A DNA stretch of 64,000 bases from contig CAVSIA010000035.1 of the NCBI GenBank assembly GCA_963727575.1, forward strand, positions 1-64,000. The letters run 5' to 3'. The notes beneath the pieces were generated by a model. That model made no database searches, was not told where the DNA came from, and saw nothing but the letters and a program-made list of their open reading frames with translations. Position numbers and translations under genes: made by a program. Of this stretch, positions 27,878 to 36,405 are shown piece by piece. Each line of letters begins with the position of its first letter. Position 1 is the stretch's first letter. Origin of the DNA: JAHQVI01 sp963727575. GTDB taxonomy: Bacteria; Pseudomonadota; Alphaproteobacteria; Rhizobiales; Rhodomicrobiaceae.

Positions 27878-28660
27878 ATGGCGCGCAAATATAAGCCGCG
27901 AAATCCATTCGACCCCGGATCGAAGCTCGATCCGGTGATGACGCTCGACCTTCTCTCGTACCTGATTACCGGGAAGCCGTCCAAGGTCATCGCGCAACAC
28001 ATGGGGGTGTCTGAGAATACTGTCTCGGCGCTGTCGGCGCGGTTCCGTAAGAATCTGCGCACGTCGCCCCTCGTGCGGCAAGCATGCTTCGAGCTTTTTT
28101 ATGAAGCCGGGACCCTCGGGAAAGATACTTACACCCACCTTCTGGACGGACCGGATGCGGCACGCCCTGGATATTTCACGGACCTTGCAAACTGCATCTT
28201 CCATTGCCCCGGACAATTCAAGACCAAGGCCGCAGATTGGACCAAAACGATTTCCGGCATGGACAAGCGGCTCCTCAACATGCGTCAGTCGCAAAGTTTT
28301 TTAACAGCGGCGGTGGGCAATGGAACCTTGCTCGTTCGAAGGGCATGCGAGAATTGTTCGTCCTACAGGCACGGTCCTATCAAGAACTTCGCATTTCATG
28401 TTACCTATGAGCGGTATTTGCGCGAGAGAAATTTTGGCATGAAGCATGTAGAAGATTATTATTTGCTCTTCATGGCTTTTTATCTTCTGCACATGACAAG
28501 CATACAAGATGCCGGGGTTACTTGGGCCGACGATGAAATACATCTTCCAAACGATTCATTGGAAGGCATGCAAGAAAAATATTTATGCTCATCGGACCAT
28601 GTCAGCTTCTGCGTGGTCCAATATATGGGCAAATTTATTCAAGACGATCCATTGGAATAG
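27878..28660 (+). CDS. Unknown cargo protein with helix-turn-helix-like N-terminus
   Basis: 260 residues; I do not recognise the family. AAGGAAA stands before the ATG. Residues 20-60 (MTLDLLSYLITGKPSKVIAQ ... GVSENTVSALSARFRK) read as a helix-turn-helix of the kind found in transposase and regulator N-termini. Further on are cysteine pairs CIFHC (about residue 106) and RACENCSSYRHG (about 155-166), possibly a metal site, and a Tyr/Phe-rich helix VEDYYLLFMAFYLLHMT. A+T content is visibly above the chromosome average, which suggests recent acquisition. It is divergent from the recombinase pair. Possible roles are a regulator or defence cargo; neither is shown by the sequence. Confidence 0.6.
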   Translation: MARKYKPRNPFDPGSKLDPVMTLDLLSYLITGKPSKVIAQHMGVSENTVSALSARFRKNLRTSPLVRQACFELFYEAGTLGKDTYTHLLDGPDAARPGYFTDLANCIFHCPGQFKTKAADWTKTISGMDKRLLNMRQSQSFLTAAVGNGTLLVRRACENCSSYRHGPIKNFAFHVTYERYLRERNFGMKHVEDYYLLFMAFYLLHMTSIQDAGVTWADDEIHLPNDSLEGMQEKYLCSSDHVSFCVVQYMGKFIQDDPLE

Positions 28661-28965
28661 CGCCCCCGATTCGCCGCGCGAACCGGGCCGGGCTGTCGCA
28701 AGCCGAGCCGCCCATCGGCCTGGACGGCGCTTGCTCCCTTTGGGTGAGGGGCAAACGCCTCCACGCCAGACCGACGGGCGGCTCCCGGAATGAATGCGCG
28801 ACCAATGCCCAGACTAGATGTTCAGTCCCGCTGTGTGATGGAATCAGTTTACCTGATCCCATTATGCGGGAGGCCCTATGGGACAGATACTTCACGGCAG
28901 CGCCACGACCACGCACGCCGTCCGAACTGCGATACAGCGATCGAAGGCTACGGCCAAAGAACTAG

Positions 28966-30545
28966 CCCGATCTATTCACGGCGGTGAGAATTCGCTGAAC
29001 GTATCAGCGCTCATGTGCATCTTGGCAGATTACCGGCGCGGATGCATCCCGCTTGAGATTGGCGGCCGGCAAGGCGTTTTTTGCGGTTAAAGGGGTGGGC
29101 TCGTTCGGGGGCATCGGCGCCCCGGCGTTCAGGTGACGAGCCGCGGCAGCCGGCCAAGGACGGCCCTCAAAATGGGTTGGTAGGGACAGGCGGTCGGCAG
29201 GTGCAGCCGGATCTGGGTTTTCATCTCGACCACCCGGGCGGCGACCTTGATCAGACGTAGGCGCAGAGTATCGAACTGCGCAACGCGCCAGATCGAGCGT
29301 TTCGGCATCATGGCGCGCAGCCGCCACATCAGCCAATAAGCGCCCGCATGCAGGAACAGGCGGAACTGGTTGGCGGTCGCTTTTGAGCATGACGTGCGAT
29401 CGGCGGCGAGATGGGTCTTCCAGGATTTGATATGGTTCTCGGCTATGCCGCGTCGGCAGTAGAGGTCTTCGTAGAGCGCCTTGGCCCGGCCGCCGGCGAG
29501 ATTGGTGACGATGAAGCGGGTATCGGTGCCTTGCTCGCCGGCTTCGACCCGCGCGATGATGCGTTCGACCCGGCTCCAGCTCTTTGCGCCATCGAAGAAG
29601 TCCTTGAAGCGGCGCAGCTTGGCCGTCTTCGCTCCGGCCTCGAAACGGGCTTTGGTGCTGGCTTCCAACTCTTCGATATGGCGGCGCAAGGTCGTGGTCG
29701 GCGCGACGCCGAGGATGAAGTCAAGCCCCCTCGCCCGGCAGACGTCGATCACCTCGGGACAGCAATAATGGCTGTCGGGCGCGGATCGCACGGAGCAGAC
29801 GGCGCAGGAACGCGCCGATCTCGGTGCCTTTGGGGCGCTTGGCCGGACGCAGCATGGCGGTCACGAACCGCCCATCACCGTCAAACACGACCATTGGCTG
29901 GAAGCCATATTCGTCGTGATGAGCATTGAACAAGCGTAATTGCTGGCCGCCATATGCGGCATCGAACGTATCGTCGATATCCAGCACGATGCTGTTGGGC
30001 ACCCGCCGGAAGGAGGCGCAGTAGAGATCAACCAGCGCCTGCCCCATGCGCAGCAGCGAACGGCGATCAGGCAGGTTCTCCAGGCGCGAGAGTGTGGGCT
30101 GCGAGGCAAGATCTGCGCCGGATGGCAGCGCGCCCTGCGCCAGCTTGAACGCCGGATCAGATCGTAAGCGCGATGCATCGTTGCCGTCCTCATAGCCGGC
30201 GGAGATCATCAGCATGCGGAACCGGATCATATCGGCGAGGCCGTGGACGACCTGATTTTGTGCCCGTGGATCCGCGATGCAGCCCGCCAGACGTTCGGCC
30301 ACGTCAAGGCGTTGCTCGACCTCTCGCAAAACCAAAACGCCTGCGTCCGACGACAAAGCCCCACCGTCAAAACGCGCCACGACCGGTTTGCCAAAAACCG
30401 GTGACAGACCAGGCAACGGCAGCATAGGATCGATCATGGCGGGTGGGCTCCCTGCGAAAATGGCGCGGATCGGCTTTAGCAACCAAATCCTAAGCCATCT
30501 CAAAGGCTTGAGCTACACCCGCCAAACCACCGTGAATTTTCCGGG
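28966..30545 (-). mobile_element. IS1380-family insertion sequence, copy 2 (32-base deletion)
   Basis: Same orientation as copy 1 at 6156-7767 and identical in all stretches compared, except for the loss of 32 bases after gctgtcgg near 29779. CTAG is present at both ends (28962-28965 and 30546-30549). It interrupts the IS481 transposase; joining the flanks at one CTAG restores that reading frame (K-E-L-A-A-R). Confidence 0.93.
29129..30437 (-). pseudogene. IS1380-family transposase, broken by a 32-base deletion
   Basis: Same protein as the intact copy, but the 32-base loss near 29779 removes the residues around the second catalytic Asp (ILIRADSH) and shifts the frame. The N-terminal piece ends in a wrong frame (RLLRAIRARQPLLLS). 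The C-terminal piece from HYCCPEVIDVC reads on in the normal frame to the end. It cannot make transposase but its ends could still be used in trans by the intact copy. Confidence 0.92.
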
Positions 30546-31049
30546 CTAGCTGCGCGTTACGGGCTCAACCCCAAGACGGTGGCGAGTGGCGGAAACGAAC
30601 AACTGTAGAAGACGCAGCGATGGGGCCGAAAGATCCCCGCTCGACCGTGCTGACGGCTGAAGACGAGGCGATGGCTGTGGGGCCTTCCGCCGCCATACAC
30701 TGTTGCCGCTTGATGACTGCCTCTATGCGTTACAGGCGACCATCCCGCATCTGACGCGCTCGTCTTTGCACCGTCTACTTCAGCGCCACGATATCAGCCG
30801 TTTGCCAGAGGTCGAGGGCGAAAAGGCCGCGAAGAAGAAGTTCAAATCCTATCCAATTGGCTTCTTCCATATTGATATTGCTGAAGTACGCACCGAGGTA
30901 GGCAAGCTCTATCTCTTCGTCGCAATTGATCGGACATCAAAGTTCGCTTTCGCGGAACTCTATGAAAAGGCAGGCAAAATGAACGCCGCCAAATTCCTGC
31001 GTCGTCTCGTTGAAGCTGTGCCCTACACCATTCATACAGTCCTGACAGA

Positions 31050-32450
31050 CGGGAGCGAACATGTGTGGACGCCCCAGTTTATGCAAGAAGAATCTTGAAA
31101 GAACTTATCGACATGGTCTGGTGCTGACGTGTGTCCGGCCTGTGTTGCGGCTCTACACATGCCGCTGGCCCATATGGGAATACGCGGATCGGATCCATTA
31201 CGTTTATACGCGCTTGGATAGCGCAGTTCGCTGCGTCTGGTTCTTCCGATCCCGTCTTATTGACCGTTGTCCATAAAGTTCTGGAGACCTTCTCACATGA
31301 ACTGCCGGCGCTGAAAAGCCGACAGAAAACGCGTGTCAGCCTGTCGCCACCGTTCCATGGCCGGTGCCGATAAACGCTGCCATTCGCCATCAGCGCCCAG
31401 GCGATGCGCGCCATTTTGTTGGCAAGCGCCATGATGACCAGCATCGGCGGTTTGCGCTCCAGCATGCGGGCGAGCCACGGGCTTGTCGCTTATCCCTTCC
31501 GCCTCGTGGCCCATCGGACAACTGCGCTGGCGCCAATGATAAGCAAACGGCGTAATTCCCGATGTCCCATTTTAGACGTCTTCCCAAGTCTGATCTTCCC
31601 GCCGCTTGAATGCTGACGCGGCGTTAGCCCCATCCAGGCGGCAAAGTCACGGCCGCGTTTGAAGATGGTTGCCGGCGGAGCCATTGTCTCCACAGCCGTC
31701 GCGATGATCGGACCAAAACCCGGGATCGTCATCAGGCGGCGTGAGGTCTCATCACGGCGGGCTCGGCTGGCGATCTCAACATTCAGTTGGCTGATCTGTT
31801 CTGACAGCCGATCGATCATCTCGACAAGAATGAGACACATGGCTCGTGCGGCTTCGGGCAGGCTGCAGTCGGGGTTCCTGACCCAGTCGCCCAGCTTGCT
31901 GGCATGAGCAACGCCTTGCGGAGCAACGAAACCGAACTCTCCGACATGCCCACGAAGAGCATTGATCATCTGTGATCGCTGCCGCACCAATAAGTCGCGC
32001 GTTTTGAAAGCAACGGCCGAAGCTTGTTTCTCGGCGCTTTTAACCGGGACAAAGCGCATATTTGCCCGCGACGCCGCTTCGCAGATCGCTTCCGCATCAG
32101 CCATGTCATTCTTTTGGCGTTTAACGAAGGGCTTCACATAGGCTGGTGCAATAAGTCGAACCTCGTGCCCCAGCGCACCGATCTCGCGTCCCCAATGATG
32201 AGCGCTGGCGCAAGCTTCCATTGCAACGACGCATCGTGGTTGCGATGACAGGAACGTAAGCACTTGGTTGCGCGACAATTTCTTGCGGAACAGAACCGTG
32301 CCGTCCGATGAGGCGCCATGAGCCTGAAACACCCGCTTCGCCAAATCCAGACCGATGATATGAACTTCTGCCACAGACGCCTCCTCAATCTGATTCCCAA
32401 CACCGCCACTTTGGCACATCAGGGCCGATAGGGGGCGTCCACCCCATCGT
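31050..32450 (-). mobile_element. IS110-family (IS1111-like) element inside the IS481
   Basis: The insert interrupts the IS481 transposase after IHTVLTD. It contains a DEDD transposase gene and an 11-base inverted repeat near its ends: gtggacgcccc at 31065-31075 and ggggcgtccac at 32432-32442. Subterminal inverted repeats are a trait of the IS1111 subgroup of IS110. Exact ends cannot be fixed, because this family usually makes no target duplication and the host element is degenerate around the right border. Confidence 0.75.
31300..32371 (-). pseudogene. IS110-family transposase, frameshifted near the C-terminus
   Basis: DEDD transposase. The GTG at 32371 (AEVHIIGLDLAKRVFQAHG) is chosen since GAGGAGG is just upstream. 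N-terminal RuvC-like domain: IGLDLAK (Asp), VVAMEACASAHHW (Glu), KNDMADAEAICEAA (Asp pair). C-terminal Transposase_20 part: TIPGFGPIIATAVETM, FAAWMGLTPRQHSSGGK, LGKTSKMGHRELRRLLI. Near 31490 the frame is lost by two indels; the rest (ARMLERKPPMLVIMALANKM ARIAWAL) is in another frame. It is probably inactive. Confidence 0.88.
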
Positions 32451-32742
32451 TTATCGTGAGCGACAAGCGCTCACTTATGACGAACGGGCAAGTGGAGCGG
32501 ATGAACCGAACACTGAAGGAGGCTACGGTCAAGCGGTATCACTATGACCGCCACGACCAGCTTGAGCAGCACCTGAAAACCTTCTTGGCCGCTTACAATT
32601 ATGCCAAGCGTCTCAAAACGCTGAAGGGACTGACGTCCTACGAATACATTTGCAAATGCTGGACAGAAACACCGGATCGGTTCAGGCTAAATCCACTCCA
32701 TCACACAGCGGGACTAAACACCTAGACCCGCGCGCCCGATTT

Positions 32743-32752
32743 GTGGTATAAT
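32743..32752 (+). promoter_or_regulatory. Extended -10 promoter of the toxin-antitoxin pair
   Basis: tgtgg directly before TATAAT (32747-32752), an extended -10 element. The predicted transcription start, six to seven bases on, falls at the antitoxin ATG (32759), so the mRNA would be leaderless. The -35 position is occupied by the flank of the IS481 (agaccc), not a consensus. Confidence 0.5.
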
Positions 32753-32758
32753 TAAAAG

Positions 32759-32986
32759 ATGAGCGAGCAAAATACAGCAGCAAAGATTTCATCATGGGCC
32801 GTACCGACCAGGGCCGATGATGACGCTTGGGCGCGCATGACGCGTGAAGAGCAACTTGCGGCTTATAAGGAGCTGTTGGCCAGCCCCGCTTGCAATAGCT
32901 TCACCGAAACCACCGTTGCCGAAGTCGTCGAGCGTTCGCGCACACACCGTAAGACGAAGAATGCGGCGGATGGTCAAAAGCTATAA
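32759..32986 (+). CDS. Putative antitoxin
   Basis: 75 residues, the upstream partner of a ParE-type toxin. The middle part (AWARMTREEQLAAYKELLASP) is helical and the C-terminal part is basic (VVERSRTHRKTKNAADGQKL), typical of an unstructured toxin-binding tail. No clear N-terminal DNA-binding fold is seen, so the antitoxin family cannot be named. It overlaps the toxin start by 17 bases, as in coupled modules. TATAAT sits only six bases before its ATG. Confidence 0.65.
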   Translation: MSEQNTAAKISSWAVPTRADDDAWARMTREEQLAAYKELLASPACNSFTETTVAEVVERSRTHRKTKNAADGQKL

Positions 32987-33272
32987 ACTTTCTCCCGCAG
33001 CCATAAGCCATATCGAAGACCTCGTCGCCTACACTGACGAGACATTTGGCGTGAATCAGACCGCCGCTTATGTCGCCGGTCTTGAATCCAGCTTTGATCT
33101 GCTGGTGAAGTTTCCCGGCATTGGAGCCGCTGCCTTCGAGGTGAAGCCGGGCTTGCGGCGCTACCGTTATCAGTCGCATTACATCTTTTATACCGAGCAA
33201 CGGGAATTCATTGGTATCGAGGCCATCGTGCATGTGAGCCGAAATATCCGCCCCGATCTGTTCGATACCTGA
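32970..33272 (+). CDS. ParE/RelE-superfamily toxin
   Basis: About 100 residues of the ParE/RelE fold. Features: YKLSPAAISHIEDLVAYTDETFG (helical hairpin, quoted in two parts: YKLSPAAISHIEDL and VAYTDETFG), LVKFPGIGAAAFEVKPGLRRY, and the C-terminal strand pair YIFYTEQREFIGIEAIVHVSR ending RPDLF. The Arg-rich strand RRYRYQSHYIFY is where ParE-type toxins hold key residues. ParE toxins poison DNA gyrase while RelE cleaves mRNA; the C-terminal HVSRNIRP resembles ParE. The start may be ATG 32970 or 32961. Confidence 0.85.
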   Translation: MVKSYKLSPAAISHIEDLVAYTDETFGVNQTAAYVAGLESSFDLLVKFPGIGAAAFEVKPGLRRYRYQSHYIFYTEQREFIGIEAIVHVSRNIRPDLFDT

Positions 33273-33359
33273 ACCAGATGAAACAGGCCCCCAATTGGTA
33301 GCCGCTATCTGATGGCGCCGGACGGAAGTAGCAAGGGCGCAGTATCAGGCACCAAAGCA

Positions 33360-34568
33360 TCAACAAGTCCCGTCGTCGAGCGAAATTTCGCGGATATTGG
33401 GGACGTTGAGGCGAATGGCCACGATCCGCTCATCGAACGGCATCACCCGCGTCCGCTGGTTCGTCCGCAGGAAGGCCGCCGCCATCAGCGCCGCGACGTC
33501 GACGCAGCGAACCGTCGTGGTGGCGCCCTTGCGATATCCCGTCACCGGCGAGCGCATCGATCCTGACACGTCCGGACAGATCACCACATTGCCGTCGATC
33601 ACCGGCACGTTGCGGATGGCGATTTCCATCGCATCCTGCAGCGCCTCGCGGATCGCCTCCGGCACACCGCCATTCGACGTCATCGCATAGGCCGACATCA
33701 GCTGGTACGGCATCACCCGTGCCTTGACGATGGCCTGCCTGCTGCGCAGCCGCTCGGCGACATAGGCCTGGAAGCCCGTCACCTCGAATGCGCCCCGGCG
33801 CGCGAATGTCGCCAGATTCATGCGCAGCATATGCCAGCCGGCCTTTCGTCCGATGGCGGCCCAATGCTCCTTCGTCAGCGGCAACGCCGTCAACATCTGG
33901 AACGGCACGTCCGGGACCGGCGCCGACGCGTCGTGCTTGAACGCCTCGAACGCCGTCACAACATCCGGCAGGGCCGCGACGTCATAGGGCTTCCCGATCA
34001 GGTAGCCATAGAGTGCCTCACGCGACGGGTCGACCGGCTTCGGGTGCACCATCCTGATCACATCGGCGAGCGAAGGGTCCTGCCCGACAGCCGCACGCAT
34101 GATCTCGATGTCCGACACCTTTTCCATCCACGCCTTGACCATCCGCTTCGGCCGCGTCCCGAGCGACTTGCGTCCCGTAACGCCCGAGCGCATCATCTGC
34201 ACGAAGGTCCGCAGCATCTTGCCGTTGTCCACGACACGGTCGAAGGCGAGGCCGAACTCCGGCGACTGCACCATCGACAGCCAGGCCATCAACAGTGCCG
34301 GCGTGTCCTTCATATGGCCGCGCTGGCGGGCATAGATCGCCGTCTTGGCGACGAATGCCGGGTCGACCTGCTGGGCCGCATCGAGAATATTGTCGAGCTG
34401 CTGGCTCGCATTTGCATAGAACGTCCGGTTCAAAGTTCCCGTCACCGCGAGTTGGGCAAGCAGGTGGCGCGGCTCCATCGCATAGGCCGGCGCACCCTCA
34501 TGGTTTCGCGCATCCGTCGCGGCAATGCGTCTCCCGCGCTGCGATGCGAACAGTGCCTTGTTGGCCAT
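33360..34568 (-). CDS. rsr: TROVE-domain Ro60-like RNA-binding protein (Rsr), C-terminally truncated
   Basis: Bacterial orthologue of the Ro autoantigen: a ring of HEAT-like repeats (TROVE) that binds Y RNAs and the ends of misfolded RNAs, followed by a von Willebrand A domain. N-terminal landmarks: YAMEPRHLLAQLAVTGTLNRTFYA and QQVDPAFVAKTAIYARQRGHMKDTP (each shorter in quotation: LLAQLAVTGTLNRTFY, AIYARQRGHMKDTP). MIDAS motif DVSGSMRSPVTG. At 402 residues it lacks the last 120 or so of the roughly 520 expected, including the rest of the vWA domain. After REISLDDGTC it stops, next to the toxin-antitoxin insert. A sigma-54 promoter and rtcR lie upstream. Confidence 0.85.
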   Translation of the reverse strand: MANKALFASQRGRRIAATDARNHEGAPAYAMEPRHLLAQLAVTGTLNRTFYANASQQLDNILDAAQQVDPAFVAKTAIYARQRGHMKDTPALLMAWLSMVQSPEFGLAFDRVVDNGKMLRTFVQMMRSGVTGRKSLGTRPKRMVKAWMEKVSDIEIMRAAVGQDPSLADVIRMVHPKPVDPSREALYGYLIGKPYDVAALPDVVTAFEAFKHDASAPVPDVPFQMLTALPLTKEHWAAIGRKAGWHMLRMNLATFARRGAFEVTGFQAYVAERLRSRQAIVKARVMPYQLMSAYAMTSNGGVPEAIREALQDAMEIAIRNVPVIDGNVVICPDVSGSMRSPVTGYRKGATTTVRCVDVAALMAAAFLRTNQRTRVMPFDERIVAIRLNVPNIREISLDDGTC

Positions 34569-34624
34569 CTTGCTTCTCCTTCACCTCGCAGGTCCGCCCA
34601 TGGCCGCCTGCATGCCACCCTTAT

Positions 34625-34640
34625 TGCGAAGGACGTGCCA
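34625..34640 (-). promoter_or_regulatory. Sigma-54 promoter of rsr
   Basis: Minus-strand TGGCACGTCCTTCGCA, matching TGGCAC-N5-TTGC(A/T) with one difference (TCGC for TTGC) and the required 10 bases between GG and GC. It lies 57 bases before the rsr ATG and is turned toward it. RtcR, encoded divergently at 34789, is the expected activator. The 5' leader carries AAGGAGAAG before the ATG. Confidence 0.85.
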
Positions 34641-34788
34641 AACACGCAGATCGGTTCAGAAGAATCTTTAACTCACTGATTTTGTTTATGAAAATATTTC
34701 ATTTCTGTCGCAGCTTGCGATTGGTCGACTTGACTGAGCGCCAAAAAAAGATATTAAAATCTCTTGATTTATAATATTGGATAAGCTC

Positions 34789-36384
34789 ATGCGACGCCCT
34801 CAAGTGGTTTTCGGGTTTCTCGGTACGATCCTCGATGCCGGTACCCAGGATAAGCGCTGGGAGAAATGGCGCCCGACCATTGCGCTCTGCCAGCATGAGG
34901 ATCTCATCGTCGATCGGCTGGAGTTGATCCACGACCTGCAGCGGACCGCGCTCGCCAAGACCGTGACAGGCGATATCGACACCGTCTCGCCGGAAACCGA
35001 AGTGCGTACCACGCTCGTCGAATTGAAGGATCCCTGGGACTTCGAGGAGGTCTATGGCGCGCTGCACGATCTGGCCCGCGCCTATCCGTTCGATCCGGAG
35101 GCCGAGGACTATTTCGTCAACATCACCACGGGAACGCATGTCGCGCAGATCTGCTGGTTCCTGCTGATCGAGGCGCGATACATTCCGGCGAAGATCCTGC
35201 AGCTCAGCCCACCCAAGCGCTGGAAACAGGGCGGAGCAGGCGCGTTCGGCATCATCGATCTGGACCTGTCCCGCTACGACCGCATCGCCACGCGCTTCAA
35301 GGCCGAGCAGGTCGAGGACACGTCCTTTCTGAAATCCGGCATCGCCACGCGCAACGACGCCTTCAATCGCATGATCGAACGTATCGAACAGGTGGCGATC
35401 CGCTCCAAGGCGCCGGTTCTGCTGACCGGGCCGACCGGCGCCGGCAAGTCGCAACTCGCGCGGCGCATTTACGAGCTGAAGAAGATGCGCCGTCAGGTGG
35501 CGGGCGAATTCGTCGAGGTGAATTGTGCGACGCTCAGGGGCGACGGCGCCATGTCGACGCTATTCGGCCACCGCAAGGGCGCGTTTACCGGCGCTGTCCA
35601 GGACCGGGCCGGCCTGTTGCGTGCGGCCGATGGGGGCATGCTGTTCCTGGACGAGATCGGCGAACTCGGCGGCGACGAGCAGGCGATGATCCTGCGCGCC
35701 ATCGAGGAGAAGCGCTTTCTGCCCGTAGGCTCGGACCGCGAGGCGACCAGCAATTTCCAGCTCATCGCCGGCACCAATCGCGACCTCGCCGAGGCCATCG
35801 CGGACGGCTCCTTCCGCGAAGACCTGTTCGCCAGGCTTAATCTGTGGAGCTTCGAGCTGCCGGGGCTGAAAGCGCGGCGCGAGGACATCGAGCCGAACAT
35901 TGCCTTCGAATTGCAGCGCTTTGCCGAGCGGGAGGGCGCCAACGTCACCTTCAATCGCGAGGCCTGGCGGCGGTATCTCGACTTCGCCACTGCGCCGGAC
36001 GCCGAATGGGCCTCCAATTTCCGCGACCTTGGGGCCTCGATCACGCGCATGGCGACGCTCGCGCCCGGTGGACGCATCAACGAGGCGGTCGTCGCCGAGG
36101 AAATCGCGCGGTTGCGTCGCCAATGGAGGGGCGCATTGCGGGACGAGGGCGATGCGCTGCTGATCGATCTCCTCGGCGAGGAGCGGGTCGGCGCCATCGA
36201 CCTGTTCGACCGGCTGCAATTGCGTCAGGTTATTGCCATCTGCCGGAGCTGCGCCACGCTCAGCGCTGCGGGCCGGAGGCTGTTTGCCGCCTCCCGCAGC
36301 CAGAAGGCGTCCGCCAACGACGCGGACCGCCTGCGCAAATATCTCGCCCGCTTCGGCCTCGATTGGCGGATGGTTAACGACTAG
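34789..36384 (+). CDS. rtcR: Sigma-54-dependent RNA-repair activator RtcR
   Basis: Enhancer-binding protein that switches on rsr/rtcBA after RNA damage. About 531 residues, full length. The N-terminal CARF-like sensor (VVFGFLGTILDAGTQDKRWE, ALCQHEDLIVDRLEL, and the conserved FVNITTGTHVAQICWFLL) binds a cyclic-phosphate RNA end or related ligand. The AAA+ domain shows Walker A GPTGAGKS, the sigma-54 contact loop KGAFTGAVQDRAG, Walker B GMLFLDEIGEL and the arginine-finger region. A C-terminal helix-turn-helix (VIAICRSCATLSAAGRRLFAA) reads upstream sites. The start ATG 34789 is preferred to TTG 34777. No frameshift. Confidence 0.93.
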   Translation: MRRPQVVFGFLGTILDAGTQDKRWEKWRPTIALCQHEDLIVDRLELIHDLQRTALAKTVTGDIDTVSPETEVRTTLVELKDPWDFEEVYGALHDLARAYPFDPEAEDYFVNITTGTHVAQICWFLLIEARYIPAKILQLSPPKRWKQGGAGAFGIIDLDLSRYDRIATRFKAEQVEDTSFLKSGIATRNDAFNRMIERIEQVAIRSKAPVLLTGPTGAGKSQLARRIYELKKMRRQVAGEFVEVNCATLRGDGAMSTLFGHRKGAFTGAVQDRAGLLRAADGGMLFLDEIGELGGDEQAMILRAIEEKRFLPVGSDREATSNFQLIAGTNRDLAEAIADGSFREDLFARLNLWSFELPGLKARREDIEPNIAFELQRFAEREGANVTFNREAWRRYLDFATAPDAEWASNFRDLGASITRMATLAPGGRINEAVVAEEIARLRRQWRGALRDEGDALLIDLLGEERVGAIDLFDRLQLRQVIAICRSCATLSAAGRRLFAASRSQKASANDADRLRKYLARFGLDWRMVND

Positions 36385-36405
36385 TGTCGCTCCGCTCACG
36401 GATGG

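Larger units (their letters stand above)
28819..32721 (+). mobile_element. IS481-family element, interrupted twice
   Basis: Terminal inverted repeats of 24 bases with one mismatch: 28819-28842 (tgttcagtcccgctgtgtga...) and 32697-32720 (reverse complement tgtttagtcccgctgtgtga...). CTAGA flanks both ends (28814-28818 and 32722-32726), a likely target duplication. Inside are a second IS1380 copy at 28966-30545 and an IS110-type element at about 31050-32450. Removing both rejoins an IS481 transposase frame, so the original element was about 0.9-1.0 kb. Confidence 0.85.
28878..32725 (+). pseudogene. IS481-family transposase, split by two insertions
   Basis: DDE transposase in pieces. Segment 1 from ATG 28878: GQILHGSATTTHAVRTAIQR and KATAKELA up to the CTAG at 28962. 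It resumes after the second CTAG at 30546 as ARYGLNPKTVA, proving the IS1380 insertion. A missing A near 30582 and two extra G near 30684 break this part; it goes on as LLPLDDCLYALQATIPHLTR, FFHIDIAEVRTEVGKLY (first Asp) and IHTVLTD, where the IS110 element enters. The end, NGQVERMNRTLKEATVKRYH (catalytic Glu) to PLHHTAGLN, lies at 32486-32725. Confidence 0.88.

Noticed and set aside
32456..32474. Seven-base hairpin gtgagcg-acaag-cgctcac at the right border of the IS110 element
   Set aside because: It could be an end structure, but it also could be a coincidence in a degenerate part of the IS481; not enough to call.
25790..33360. Search for a second attachment site of the serine-recombinase element
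   Set aside because: No repeat of the tRNA-Val 3' sequence was found up to the rsr end. The other border may be lost or lie outside the part I could compare.
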